Positions 1-6,247 of a stretch of 7,752 nt of DNA are shown here, in pieces; the first letter of the stretch is position 1, and every line of letters starts with the position of its first letter. Both the position numbers and the translations under genes were made by a program. The notes beneath the pieces are model-generated. The model saw only the letters and a list, made by a program, of their open reading frames with translations, made no database searches and was not told the DNA's origin. The stretch covers positions 1 to 7,752 of the forward strand of contig DKKK01000066.1 of assembly GCA_002455215.1 (NCBI GenBank), given 5' to 3'. The stretch comes from Anaerolineales bacterium UBA6668 (GTDB taxonomy: Bacteria > Chloroflexota > Anaerolineae > Anaerolineales > UBA6668).

Positions 1-1269
1 TTACTTGCCGTTGGCTTCGTTCATAGCGGAGCAGGCTTCTGCTACACCATCAGCGGAAGTGGATTCACCTTCGATAACCTTGGTGAACATGTCACCAAAC
101 GGACCCCAGTAAGAACCGAATTCGGCGCTTTGTGGGCGTGGGAAACCACTGGCAGATGCGGCGGCGAATGCGTTCACGAGTTCGGAAGAAGAAGAAACGT
201 CATCACGAACCGGCACGTGTCCAGCCTTGTCGGTGTAGATTTGGCTGGCGGGTTGGCTGGTCATCCACAAGGCAAAGTTCACTGCCAAGTCTAGGTCAGG
301 GGTGTTCGGGTTCACATAGAAACCGTCAATACCGTTCAACGGGCTGGCATTGCCAGTACCGGCAGGCATCACGGCTACACCCAGGTTTTCACCCAAGTCC
401 TTTTCATAGTCAGCCAATGCCCACGGACCATTCACGAAGAAGGCGGTTTCGCCAGCGCGGAATGGGGCTTCTGCTTGACCGTAGTCACCGGTCATGGTGG
501 CGCCGGCTTCCTTCAGAGCCAACAGGTAATCCATAGCTTCTACCCAACCACCTTGGTCGGCAACACAAGTGCCATCTTCGCCGAGCAATTGCCCGCCGAA
601 AGCACCACTCCAACCGAACATGTGATAAGCACCTACGAAGAAGGTGGCAGGAGCGCCGCCTTCAATTGCGGCGAGCAATTCATCGGTGGTGGCAGGAGCG
701 GCATCCACCAAGCTCTTGTTGTAGTACAGCGCAACAGCCTTGGCAGATTCCGGCACACCGTAAATCGCGCCATTAACGGTCATACCGTCAATAGCAACTT
801 GGGCGGTGTGTTCCAATTTGCCATCCAAAGCGGCGGTCAAATCGGCAACCAATTCACCACGTACCCAGTTACCCAAGTCATCGTTCGGGGCGACGAACAT
901 GTCAGGACCACCGCCAGCGGCGACTTCGGTTTGATACTTGTTGAAAATTTGGTCAAATGGAACTTGCAAAACATCAATGGTCAAACCAGGATTCTTTTCG
1001 GTGATACCGGCAACAATCTTGGTCAAAGCGGCTTCTTCAGAGCTACCTGCTTGATAAGCGTGCCACAAAGAAACAGAACCGCTCAAGCCTTCCGGCATTG
1101 CCTCTGCGGTTGGGGCTTCGGTAGCAGGCGCTTCGGTGGCGGGTGCTTCGGTAGCGGCTGGCGCTTCAGTAGCAGGAGCCGGGGTCGGAGTGCCGCAAGC
1201 CGCTAAGAACATAGATGCGGCTGTCAACACGCCTAACACGGGGAACAAAGATTTCTTGTTGAGTTTCAT
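1..1269 (-). CDS. ABC transporter sugar-binding lipoprotein (MalE-type)
   Basis: Complete 422-residue gene whose stop codon is the first three bases of the window. The N-terminus has a lysine-rich start, a hydrophobic segment (residues 8-22) and the lipobox LAAC, so Cys25 should be lipidated and the protein tethered outside the membrane. Residues 26-60 are a flexible linker made of TEAP repeats. From about residue 63 it reads as an extracellular solute-binding protein of the maltose/oligosaccharide family: LWHAYQ (68-73), GGGPDMF (119-125), YGVPESAKAVALYYNKSLV (170-188), FFVNGPWALADYEK (287-300) and GIDGFYVNP near 313-321. It would capture a sugar and deliver it to MalF/MalG-like permeases, not in this window but expected downstream on the left. 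The ROK regulator lies 194 bp upstream in the same direction. A strong GGAGGAG ribosome site supports this start. The exact sugar cannot be read from the sequence. Family call sure, ligand unknown. Confidence 0.95.
   Translation of the reverse strand: MKLNKKSLFPVLGVLTAASMFLAACGTPTPAPATEAPAATEAPATEAPATEAPTAEAMPEGLSGSVSLWHAYQAGSSEEAALTKIVAGITEKNPGLTIDVLQVPFDQIFNKYQTEVAAGGGPDMFVAPNDDLGNWVRGELVADLTAALDGKLEHTAQVAIDGMTVNGAIYGVPESAKAVALYYNKSLVDAAPATTDELLAAIEGGAPATFFVGAYHMFGWSGAFGGQLLGEDGTCVADQGGWVEAMDYLLALKEAGATMTGDYGQAEAPFRAGETAFFVNGPWALADYEKDLGENLGVAVMPAGTGNASPLNGIDGFYVNPNTPDLDLAVNFALWMTSQPASQIYTDKAGHVPVRDDVSSSSELVNAFAAASASGFPRPQSAEFGSYWGPFGDMFTKVIEGESTSADGVAEACSAMNEANGK
1114..1180 (-). repeat. 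Imperfect 15-bp tandem repeat encoding the TEAP linker
   Basis: About four imperfect copies of a GCTTCGGTAGCAGGC-like unit (plus-strand reading); one spacing is 18 bp. On the coding strand each 15-bp unit encodes Ala-Thr-Glu-Ala-Pro. The unit length is a multiple of three, so gain or loss of copies would change linker length without a frameshift. Such linkers are common in Chloroflexota binding proteins. Confidence 0.8.
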
Positions 1270-1276
1270 AAATTTT

Positions 1277-1407
1277 CTACTCCTCCAATGAGTAAAATGA
1301 ATTTGGAACTATAAACGATTTCATTTACTGAGTGACGGTGAAATTTTTTTGAGTTTTTGATTTTGTTTGTTACCTCCTGAAAAAGCATTGAAGATAAGGT
1401 TTTTCAT
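1277..1407 (-). other. malE leader with two possible overlapping short ORFs
   Basis: The 194-bp gap between the regulator and the MalE-type gene contains two short minus-strand frames. The first runs from the ATG at 1407 to a TGA at 1323-1321 (28 codons, Lys/Asn/Ser-rich). The second starts with an ATG at 1324-1322 overlapping that stop as ATGA and ends with TAG at 1279-1277 (MKSFIVPNSFYSLEE). The second covers the malE ribosome site. The first contains a perfect AGGAGGT (1378-1372) with no start codon at normal spacing behind it. The first ORF has no good ribosome site, so these may be chance frames in AT-rich leader DNA. No convincing promoter or terminator is visible between the two genes, so malE may be read partly from the regulator's promoter. 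Confidence 0.25.
1280..1286 (-). promoter_or_regulatory. Ribosome binding site of the MalE-type gene
   Basis: Minus-strand GGAGGAG, ten bases before the ATG at 1269. It fixes the start codon and implies strong initiation. It overlaps the last codons of a possible 15-codon upstream ORF. Confidence 0.85.
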
Positions 1408-1463
1408 TTCATAAAGCTCAGATTATTGGCTTTAGTCATGACACAAAAAATCTGGTGATGCGT

Positions 1464-2711
1464 TCACATCTCCAAAATACGAGAAAGCGCCGTGCTATTG
1501 GCTATAGCAATAGCCCCCAATGCACTAGCACGTTGCTCCGTAATGGCACGCTCAATTTGCGTTGCCTCTGAATTGGCTTTAAGACATTGTGATTTTGCAG
1601 TCTTAACCAAAGCATTCATAAAAAAATCGCCGGTTTCAACAATCATTCCGCTGACGGTAATCAAGCCTGGGTTGAGTAGATTGATCAAGCTAGCAACTGC
1701 ACGTCCAACCAGTTCGCCAGCTTCTACCAGCAATTGTTGGCACAATTCATCGCCTTGTGCGGCGGCTTGCGTCACGTGACGTGCAGTGATGGTTTCCACC
1801 GGAATGCGAGATAGGGTGGTATGCTGACCGACACGCACCGCCATTTGGGCACGCTGAGCAAGGGCAATGCCGCCCGCCATCGCTTCCAAACAGCCGTAAT
1901 TGCCACAAGTGCAGGGAAGCCCATTGCGGGCAACCAGCGTGTGCCCGATTTCGCCAGCACTACCGGTTTTGCCACGAAAGAGTCGTCCGTCCAAAATGAT
2001 GCCACAGCCGATGCCGGTTCCCATCTTAATGTAAACCAAGCTATCTGCTTTCCCGTTTCTACCAAACTTCCACTCTCCCATCACGCCCAGATCCGCGTCG
2101 TTTTCAATATTGACGGGAATTTGCCAACGTTCTTGAGCATACTTACGAATGGGGAAACCATCCCAACCGGGCATAATGGGTGGCGCAAACACCGCCCCTG
2201 CTTCTTGGATTACCGGTCCTGGCACGCCCAAGGTGGCGGCTTTTATTTTTTTCCAATCACTGCCGCAATTCGCCAGCAATTCATTGATCTGTAGTTCAAC
2301 TTGGTCAATACACGCTTCCGGACCAGAGGCAATATCCAATGGAATATTAGACTCCGCCAAAATTTGACCTTCCATATTAGCGACCATTGCCCGGCTATGA
2401 GTTGCGCCCATGTCAATGCCAATTACATGCCAGGCATTTGCGTTCAAACGCAAAATAGTAGGCGGACGCCCGCCTTTGGAAGCGCCAATACCAGTCTCTC
2501 GGAGCAGACCTTGCTCCAATAATTCGTCAACGATGACAGAAATAGTTGCTCGGCTCAAATTGGTAAAACGTGCCGTATCTGCTCGGGAAATGCCATTTTG
2601 ATGCATCCGCACAGTCTCAACAATTGCCATTTTGTTTGTCTTTCTGACAATGCGTGGGTCAGAAACCGTGCTGTCATACGTTTGGCTCGAGAGCAGTTCC
2701 CAAGAATTCAT
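1464..2711 (-). CDS. ROK-family transcriptional regulator (XylR/NagC-like)
   Basis: A 415-residue protein with the classic ROK regulator plan. A winged helix-turn-helix covers about residues 27-72 (GISRADTARFTNLSRATISVIVDELLEQGLLRE region), followed by GRPP (81-84). The sugar-kinase-like ROK domain then starts with IGIDMGATHSR (97-107). It contains the ND pair at 204-205 (ENDAD), the glycine-rich GTGIGCGI (231-238), AGEIGH (252-257) and the zinc-type ligands His257, Cys267, Cys269 and Cys274 (CTCGNYGC). Family members bind a sugar or sugar phosphate and release DNA. The gene lies directly upstream of a sugar-binding lipoprotein in the same direction, so it probably controls that transporter. 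The ATG at 2711 keeps the conserved helix before the HTH (DPRIVRKTNKMAI), so a later Met28 start is unlikely, although there is no Shine-Dalgarno sequence. Whether it represses or activates, and its ligand, cannot be read from sequence. Confidence 0.94.
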   Translation of the reverse strand: MNSWELLSSQTYDSTVSDPRIVRKTNKMAIVETVRMHQNGISRADTARFTNLSRATISVIVDELLEQGLLRETGIGASKGGRPPTILRLNANAWHVIGIDMGATHSRAMVANMEGQILAESNIPLDIASGPEACIDQVELQINELLANCGSDWKKIKAATLGVPGPVIQEAGAVFAPPIMPGWDGFPIRKYAQERWQIPVNIENDADLGVMGEWKFGRNGKADSLVYIKMGTGIGCGIILDGRLFRGKTGSAGEIGHTLVARNGLPCTCGNYGCLEAMAGGIALAQRAQMAVRVGQHTTLSRIPVETITARHVTQAAAQGDELCQQLLVEAGELVGRAVASLINLLNPGLITVSGMIVETGDFFMNALVKTAKSQCLKANSEATQIERAITEQRASALGAIAIANSTALSRILEM

Positions 2712-2773
2712 AGTTATACCGGAAATTTCACCAAATACTGTTTGTTTTTTGTATCAATGAACGAATTATTCTA

Positions 2774-2802
2774 ATCATAATGCTATGTCTTTGTTTTGTC
2801 AA
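2774..2802 (-). promoter_or_regulatory. Sigma70-type promoter of the ROK regulator gene
   Basis: On the minus strand, -35 TTGACA (2802-2797), a 17-bp spacer and -10 TATGAT (2779-2774). This is a perfect -35 and a five-of-six -10 at ideal spacing. Predicted transcription start near 2767 gives a leader of roughly 55 bases before the ATG at 2711. Confidence 0.8.
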
Positions 2803-2816
2803 TAGGTGAAACAAAG
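2789..2816. promoter_or_regulatory. Inverted repeat over the -35 box: candidate ROK operator
   Basis: Perfect 8-bp arms CTTTGTTT (2789-2796) and AAACAAAG (2809-2816) separated by 12 bases that contain the -35 hexamer. A dimeric regulator bound here would block RNA polymerase. T/G-rich TTTGTTT half-sites resemble known XylR-type ROK operators (established for the family). Related single copies occur at 2740-2751 and at 1362-1372 in the malE leader. Binding by the adjacent regulator is an inference. Confidence 0.55.
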
Positions 2817-3079
2817 AATTCCAAAAGTTCTGATGTCTCAAGCAAAAAACGACTAGTTTCTCTGTTTTTACCGCAATATTTACAATTTTTAACCAATATT
2901 CCGGCAAAAACAACATAATATAATTTAGCAAATAAATTTACCCACTAACAATAATCATAACACCGCACTTTATAGATTCGACATACATGCCGAGTACATA
3001 CTGCGAACATAGCCAAGTAAAGATAAGGGTGATATGATTAAATTACTACATTCGACCTGTGTCGCATACAATGGCGATT

Positions 3080-3126
3080 GCGGCAACCCATTTTGAAGTG
3101 CATAGGATTGTTGCCGCTTGTGCGGC
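3080..3126. repeat. Two mutually exclusive hairpins
   Basis: GCGGCAAC (3080-3087) pairs perfectly with GTTGCCGC (3110-3117) over a 22-base loop. Bases 3113-3117 (GCCGC) can instead pair with GCGGC at 3122-3126 around a TTGT loop. The two structures share one arm and cannot form together. No T-run follows, so this is not a simple terminator. Confidence 0.45.
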
Positions 3127-3148
3127 TCGTAATCACCAGCATTTTTAG

Positions 3149-3166
3149 GTGGATACAAATATCCAC
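3149..3166. repeat. Short perfect hairpin GTGGATA-CAAA-TATCCAC
   Basis: Seven perfect pairs with a four-base loop in intergenic DNA, 22 bp after the preceding hairpin pair. Could be an RNA hairpin or a protein-binding palindrome; no T-run follows. Confidence 0.5.
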
Positions 3167-3180
3167 AATCCACTATTGCC

Positions 3181-3242
3181 ATTCGGCGCACGTCAAACAT
3201 AGCATACATGCCGAATAGCCCATGCTTAACATACATTCGGCA
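3181..3242. repeat. Alternating ATTCGGC / GCCGAAT / ATTCGGC copies
   Basis: A 7-bp word occurs three times in alternating orientation at 3181-3187, 3210-3216 and 3235-3241; the last two extend to an 8-bp match (TGCCGAAT/ATTCGGCA, 18-base spacer). The middle copy also belongs to a 12-bp direct repeat, CATACATGCCGA, at 2982-2993 and 3203-3214. Function unknown: it may be an operator array or a decayed repeat. Confidence 0.4.
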
Positions 3243-3384
3243 AATTCGTAACGATACAGAAACTTTTTGGGTTGATAAAGCGTAATATACTCGGTACACG
3301 TAAAAACTATACGAAACCGTTCAAAGCGTATCTGCCCATCTCACGTTTAGTCGTTCAAAATCCACTTTCATTTACCTTTACAAT

Positions 3385-3390
3385 GGAGAA
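3385..3390 (+). promoter_or_regulatory. Ribosome binding site of the SPFH gene
   Basis: GGAGAA lies six to eight bases before the ATG at 3397, a normal spacing that supports this start. Confidence 0.8.
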
Positions 3391-3396
3391 AATCAA

Positions 3397-4461
3397 ATGA
3401 ACATTGCAGGCCTTGTTCGCATCCTTTCACTTATTGGCTGGCTAATCTTTTTTGCAAGTATTGCCCTAGTCATCTATTCAATCAATTCAAAACGGAAAGT
3501 CGGCGCATCCTGGACTTTTGTGCTTGGCGCATTCATTGTTGCGCTGACTCTTACCATTGTCAGTTCGGGTTTGGTCTTTGTACAACCGCAAGAGCGGGCT
3601 GTGGTCATTAGCGCCTCTGCAGGTGGCATCCGCCCAGAAGCGCTCCAACCCGGTGTCAACTGGATTATGCCCTTTTTGGAATCTATTAAGACCTACAGTG
3701 TGGCAAAATCCACCTACACCATGAGCCGCACAAACTCCGAAGGGCAAGTGACAGGTGATGACTCGGTGGAAGTACGTACCATTGATGGGCAAAAGGTCAA
3801 TATTGACGCATCAGTGATTTACTCAGTGGATCCGACTCAAGTGGTAAAAGTTCACCTAGATTGGCAAGACCGCTACGAAAGCGGATTGGTGCGCCCGGTT
3901 ACGCGCGGCATCATCCGTGATGTAATGGCGCAATATAAAATCTTAGAAGTGTATAGCACAAAACGTGGCGAAATCGAAGACAAGATACGTGATGAAATTC
4001 GCGTAGAGTTTGCCCGCAATGGTTTACTACTCGACTCTTTCTTCATCCGTGACATTGCCTTTACCGAAGAGTACGCCCAAAGCATCGAACAAAAGCAAAT
4101 TGCTGAGCAACAAGCAGAGCAAGCCAAATTTGTGGTGCAACAACGCCTACAAGAAGCAGAGCAAGCCCGCGCTCTGGCACAAGGGCAAGCCGATGCCGCC
4201 GTGATTGCCGCTGAAGCCGAAGCCCAAGCGCAAGTTCTTGCCGCACAAGCCGAAGCCGAAGCCATTAAAATCAAGGCAGAAGCCCAAGCCCAAGCCCTGC
4301 GTGAGATCGGCGAAGCGCTCTCCAGCAATCCCGACTTGTTGCAGTATACCTACGTGCAAAATCTTAGCGACAATGTAGAAATCATGCTAGTGCCGAGCAA
4401 TAGCCCCTATCTGTTCAACTTGCCTGAGTTAAGTAATGTAACACCCGTTCAGCCAGAATAA
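3397..4461 (+). CDS. Prohibitin-like SPFH/band-7 membrane protein
   Basis: A 354-residue protein with two predicted N-terminal membrane segments (about residues 6-28 and 40-62), a linker SKRKVGAS between them, then an SPFH/band-7 domain (about 62-225). Family features include the early VQPQERAVV stretch, LQPGVNWIMPF (83-93), RTIDGQKVNIDASVIYSVD (127-145), RPVTRGIIRDVMAQY (166-180) and the RNGLLLDSFFIRDI stretch (207-220). Residues about 225-308 are a long Ala/Glu/Gln-rich helix typical of prohibitin/stomatin coiled coils, followed by a short tail ending SNVTPVQPE. SPFH proteins form large membrane rings or scaffolds and often influence membrane proteases; the specific role here is unknown. 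The usual NfeD partner of many bacterial stomatins is not adjacent. The gene stands alone between a structured intergenic region and a convergent tRNA gene. SPFH membership is secure; HflC/HflK is unlikely because the gene is single and has two N-terminal membrane segments. Confidence 0.93.
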   Translation: MNIAGLVRILSLIGWLIFFASIALVIYSINSKRKVGASWTFVLGAFIVALTLTIVSSGLVFVQPQERAVVISASAGGIRPEALQPGVNWIMPFLESIKTYSVAKSTYTMSRTNSEGQVTGDDSVEVRTIDGQKVNIDASVIYSVDPTQVVKVHLDWQDRYESGLVRPVTRGIIRDVMAQYKILEVYSTKRGEIEDKIRDEIRVEFARNGLLLDSFFIRDIAFTEEYAQSIEQKQIAEQQAEQAKFVVQQRLQEAEQARALAQGQADAAVIAAEAEAQAQVLAAQAEAEAIKIKAEAQAQALREIGEALSSNPDLLQYTYVQNLSDNVEIMLVPSNSPYLFNLPELSNVTPVQPE

Positions 4462-4481
4462 GCGCTATTTGTAAAAATATA

Positions 4482-4519
4482 AAGGCGGCTCGTTTTGTTT
4501 GGGTAACACGAGCCGCCTT
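4482..4519 (-). terminator. Intrinsic terminator of tRNA-Ser
   Basis: Perfect 12-bp stem (AAGGCGGCTCGT at 4482-4493 with ACGAGCCGCCTT at 4508-4519) and a 14-base loop. On the minus strand it is followed by TATATTTTTAC, giving a U-rich tail. It begins five bases past the mature 3' end of the tRNA. On the plus strand no T-run follows, so it is a poor terminator for the SPFH gene, though the stem might still stabilise that mRNA end. Confidence 0.82.
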
Positions 4520-4523
4520 CTAG

Positions 4524-4610
4524 CGGAGAGGGTGGGATTCGAACCCACGGTGACCTTACAGCCACAACGCTTTTCGAGAGCGCCCCGATCAACCGCTCCG
4601 GCACCTCTCC
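4524..4610 (-). tRNA. tRNA-Ser (anticodon CGA)
   Basis: 87 bases, folding as a class II tRNA. The acceptor stem is GGAGAGG/CCTCTCC with discriminator G, and the D-arm is CCG/CGG. The anticodon stem GCGCT/AGCGT encloses loop CTCGAAA, giving CGA, which reads the UCG serine codon. The long variable arm GTGGC/GTCAC is typical of serine tRNAs, and the T-arm is GTGGG TTCGAAT CCCAC. The 3' CCA is not encoded (the gene continues CTA), so it must be added by CCA-adding enzyme. It is divergent from tilS and has its own terminator immediately downstream. Confidence 0.96.
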
Positions 4611-4627
4611 AGCGCATATTCGCCATA

Positions 4628-4675
4628 GCACAGGGTTGCGCTCTTTTTCTAAAAAAAGAAAACTCCCCGCTGTGC
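4628..4675. repeat. Imperfect hairpin between tRNA-Ser and tilS
   Basis: Outer arms GCACAG (4628-4633) and CTGTGC (4670-4675) with two more G-C pairs past a one-base bulge, and an inner stem TCTTTTT/AAAAAGA (4642-4648, 4653-4659) around a four-base loop. It would lie in the 5' leader of the tRNA transcript, where it might aid processing, or upstream of tilS on the other strand. Confidence 0.4.
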
Positions 4676-4691
4676 CAACTATAGCCGGATA

Positions 4692-4719
4692 ATTATACAC
4701 GTTTTGACCGACTTTTCCA
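4692..4719 (-). promoter_or_regulatory. Candidate promoter for tRNA-Ser
   Basis: A perfect TATAAT on the minus strand (4697-4692) with a weak -35 TGGAAA (4719-4714) at 16-bp spacing. The -35 lies inside the first codons of tilS. Transcription would start near 4685, leaving about 75 bases of leader before the tRNA. The core ATAATTAT is palindromic, so a -10 for tilS (GATAAT, 4689-4694) is also possible. Confidence 0.4.
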
Positions 4720-6155
4720 GCCATCTGCGGCAATTTCTGCAAAAACACCTACCCCGCGAGCGTCACCAGCCATTGCTAATAGCGGTTTCCGGTGGAATAG
4801 ATAGTGTGTGTCTCTTACATGCCCTCCAACAGCTACCGGAGTACACTCACTGGCACGTTGCCCACTTTGACCACGCCACCCGCCCAGATAGTGCCAGCGA
4901 CTGCGCTTTTACAGCCGGCCTTGCCCAATACTACCAACTGCCTTTTCACAGTGAGCGAGCGCACCAGCCCCTTGCGGGCGAGGCGGCTCTACGCATGGCT
5001 CGCTACACCTTTCTCGCCCAAATTGCCCAAAACATTGGCGCACGCTACATCTTTACTGCCCACAATGCCAACGACCAAGCGGAAACGGTGTTCTTGCGTC
5101 TCATTCGCGGAGCCGCCACCCGTGGACTAAGCGCAATGCAGGCACTTGCCGCCTGCCCCACCGACCCTACACTCACCCTTGCTCGACCCTTTCTCAATAT
5201 CCCCCGCGCAGACATAGCCGCTTATCAAGCCGCACACCAGCTAGCCTTCCGCGAAGACCCCAGCAATGAACACCCAATTTACCGCCGCAATTTTGTCCGT
5301 CAGCAGATCTCCCCGCTTTTGGCACAACTTAATCCCAATTGGGTAGAAACCTTTGGGCGCACTGCCGAATTATTGGGAGAAGAACAGGCAGTGTTGGCAA
5401 TGGCAGAAGAAACGGCATGGGAAAGTTGTGCGCAGTGTGGGGAACAGACGGTGCAAATAGGGCTGGCTGAGTGGCAAAAGCTACTCCCCGCCCTGCAAAT
5501 GGCTGTCCTGCGCCGTGCGGTTCAAACACTCCAAGCCGATGCACCACTCGACTTGCCGAGTGCGCCGTTTCGCACTGCCGCCGAGTTGGCGCGAAGCGGA
5601 GTAAGCGGGCAAAGTGCCCCGCTCGGTGGGCGCTGGCAAATGACGCGCACAGCCACTCACTTGCTCATTCATCACCAAACACAACCCGCCCAACCCCAGC
5701 TTACCCTTTCACCGCTCCTACCCAATGCTCATTCGTTACCCGTCTTTGTAAGTCCAATCCGCTTGGCAGGCGGTTTTTTACATTGGCAGTTGATTACACC
5801 CCAGCAAGCCCAAATGCGCTTGCAAGCGCCACTTCCCCATCACCAAGCCTTGCTGGCGGTAGACACGTTCCCAGCACCGTGGAGGCTTGCCACTGCCCCA
5901 CCCCCTGCCACTTTTCAACCGTTTGGGCTAAACGGACACCACAAGCGTTTCGATGATTTCTTTAATGATATGCAAATTCCGCCTATTTTACGCACGCGCT
6001 GGGCTGTGTTGTGGGCGGGTGATGTCCCGCTGTGGGTAGTGGGTCTGCGCCCGGATGAACGCACCCGCATTGGCTCACAAACCCAACAGGTTTTGGCGGT
6101 GACATTTGTCAGTGATGTTGCCAACAATGCAGAATTTTCCACCCTTTTTTCGTAA
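4704..6155 (+). CDS. tilS: tRNA(Ile)-lysidine synthase TilS
   Basis: Uses ATP to attach lysine to C34 of the CAU-anticodon tRNA-Ile, converting it to lysidine so it reads AUA. The 483-residue protein has the N-type ATP-pyrophosphatase loop SGGIDS (29-34), HFDHATRPDSASD (54-66), the AHNANDQAETVFLRLIRGA block (119-137), ARPFLNIPRADI (160-171) and EDPSNEHPIYRRNFVR (184-199). The middle (about 215-320) matches a substrate-binding region. The TilS C-terminal domain appears at about 404-455 (GHHKRFDDFF, IPPILR, WVVGLRPDER). The ND at 123-124 replaces the common DD but also occurs, from memory, in Aquifex TilS. Length is slightly above the usual 430-470. TTG at 4704 is the only start that leaves room for the N-terminal helix: the frame is open upstream to a TAA at 4650 with no ATG or GTG, and the next Met is residue 98. 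No Shine-Dalgarno is seen, so short-leader initiation is possible. Confidence 0.95.
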   Translation: MTDFSSHLRQFLQKHLPRERHQPLLIAVSGGIDSVCLLHALQQLPEYTHWHVAHFDHATRPDSASDCAFTAGLAQYYQLPFHSERAHQPLAGEAALRMARYTFLAQIAQNIGARYIFTAHNANDQAETVFLRLIRGAATRGLSAMQALAACPTDPTLTLARPFLNIPRADIAAYQAAHQLAFREDPSNEHPIYRRNFVRQQISPLLAQLNPNWVETFGRTAELLGEEQAVLAMAEETAWESCAQCGEQTVQIGLAEWQKLLPALQMAVLRRAVQTLQADAPLDLPSAPFRTAAELARSGVSGQSAPLGGRWQMTRTATHLLIHHQTQPAQPQLTLSPLLPNAHSLPVFVSPIRLAGGFLHWQLITPQQAQMRLQAPLPHHQALLAVDTFPAPWRLATAPPPATFQPFGLNGHHKRFDDFFNDMQIPPILRTRWAVLWAGDVPLWVVGLRPDERTRIGSQTQQVLAVTFVSDVANNAEFSTLFS

Positions 6156-6173
6156 AATAAATTTATATTCGGC

Positions 6174-6222
6174 ACGGTTAAACTGAGTGTTTTTTTCTTA
6201 AAAGGGGAAAAGCACCGTTTTT
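6174..6222 (+). terminator. Weak candidate terminator after tilS
   Basis: ACGGT (6174-6178) can pair with ACCGT (6214-6218), enclosing a second, wobble-rich stem TTTTTTTC/GGGGAAAA (6190-6197, 6204-6211); a TTTTT run follows at 6218-6222. It starts about 19 bases after the tilS stop. The large internal loop makes it a weak call. Confidence 0.35.
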
Positions 6223-6247
6223 ATACAGCGAATTCAGCCTAAATTAA

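Larger units (their letters stand above)
2712..3396. other. 685-bp intergenic region with no convincing gene
   Basis: Separates the leftward regulator from the rightward SPFH gene. The first part (to about 2960) is AT-rich and holds the regulator promoter and operator, plus an imperfect inverted repeat at 2871-2904 (nine of ten pairs, 14-base loop). The part from about 2980 to 3250 is less AT-rich and packed with short inverted repeats and repeated CATACATGCCGA and ATTCGGC words. The last 100 bases lead into the SPFH gene: a possible -10 TATACT at 3286-3291 without a clear -35, and CGTTCAAA twice (3318-3325, 3352-3359). A 109-codon minus-strand frame and 20- and 25-codon plus-strand frames exist but show no gene-like support. 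No tRNA or known riboswitch is recognisable. Confidence 0.6.

Noticed and set aside
475..1206. 243-codon plus-strand ORF opposite the sugar-binding gene
   Set aside because: It is the antisense shadow of a clear lipoprotein gene; the translation is Gly/Arg/Asn-rich with no domain, and the repeat linker explains its low-complexity end.
1442..1470. Possible terminator after the ROK gene (short stem followed by TTTTTT on the minus strand)
   Set aside because: Only four base pairs can form in either register; too weak to call, so read-through into malE remains possible.
3034..3148. Two short plus-strand ORFs (20 codons from 3034; 25 codons from 3071, Ala/His-rich)
   Set aside because: Only the first has even a weak AGGG upstream. 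Both are very short and the second simply translates the competing hairpins. Kept as a note only.
2970..3299. 109-codon minus-strand ORF in the large intergenic gap
   Set aside because: It starts with GTG and has no ribosome site. The translation shows no domain or coherent composition, and the DNA beneath it is a patchwork of short inverted repeats.
3873..4328. 151-codon minus-strand ORF opposite the SPFH gene
   Set aside because: Ala/Ser/Cys-rich shadow of the coiled-coil coding region; no independent support.
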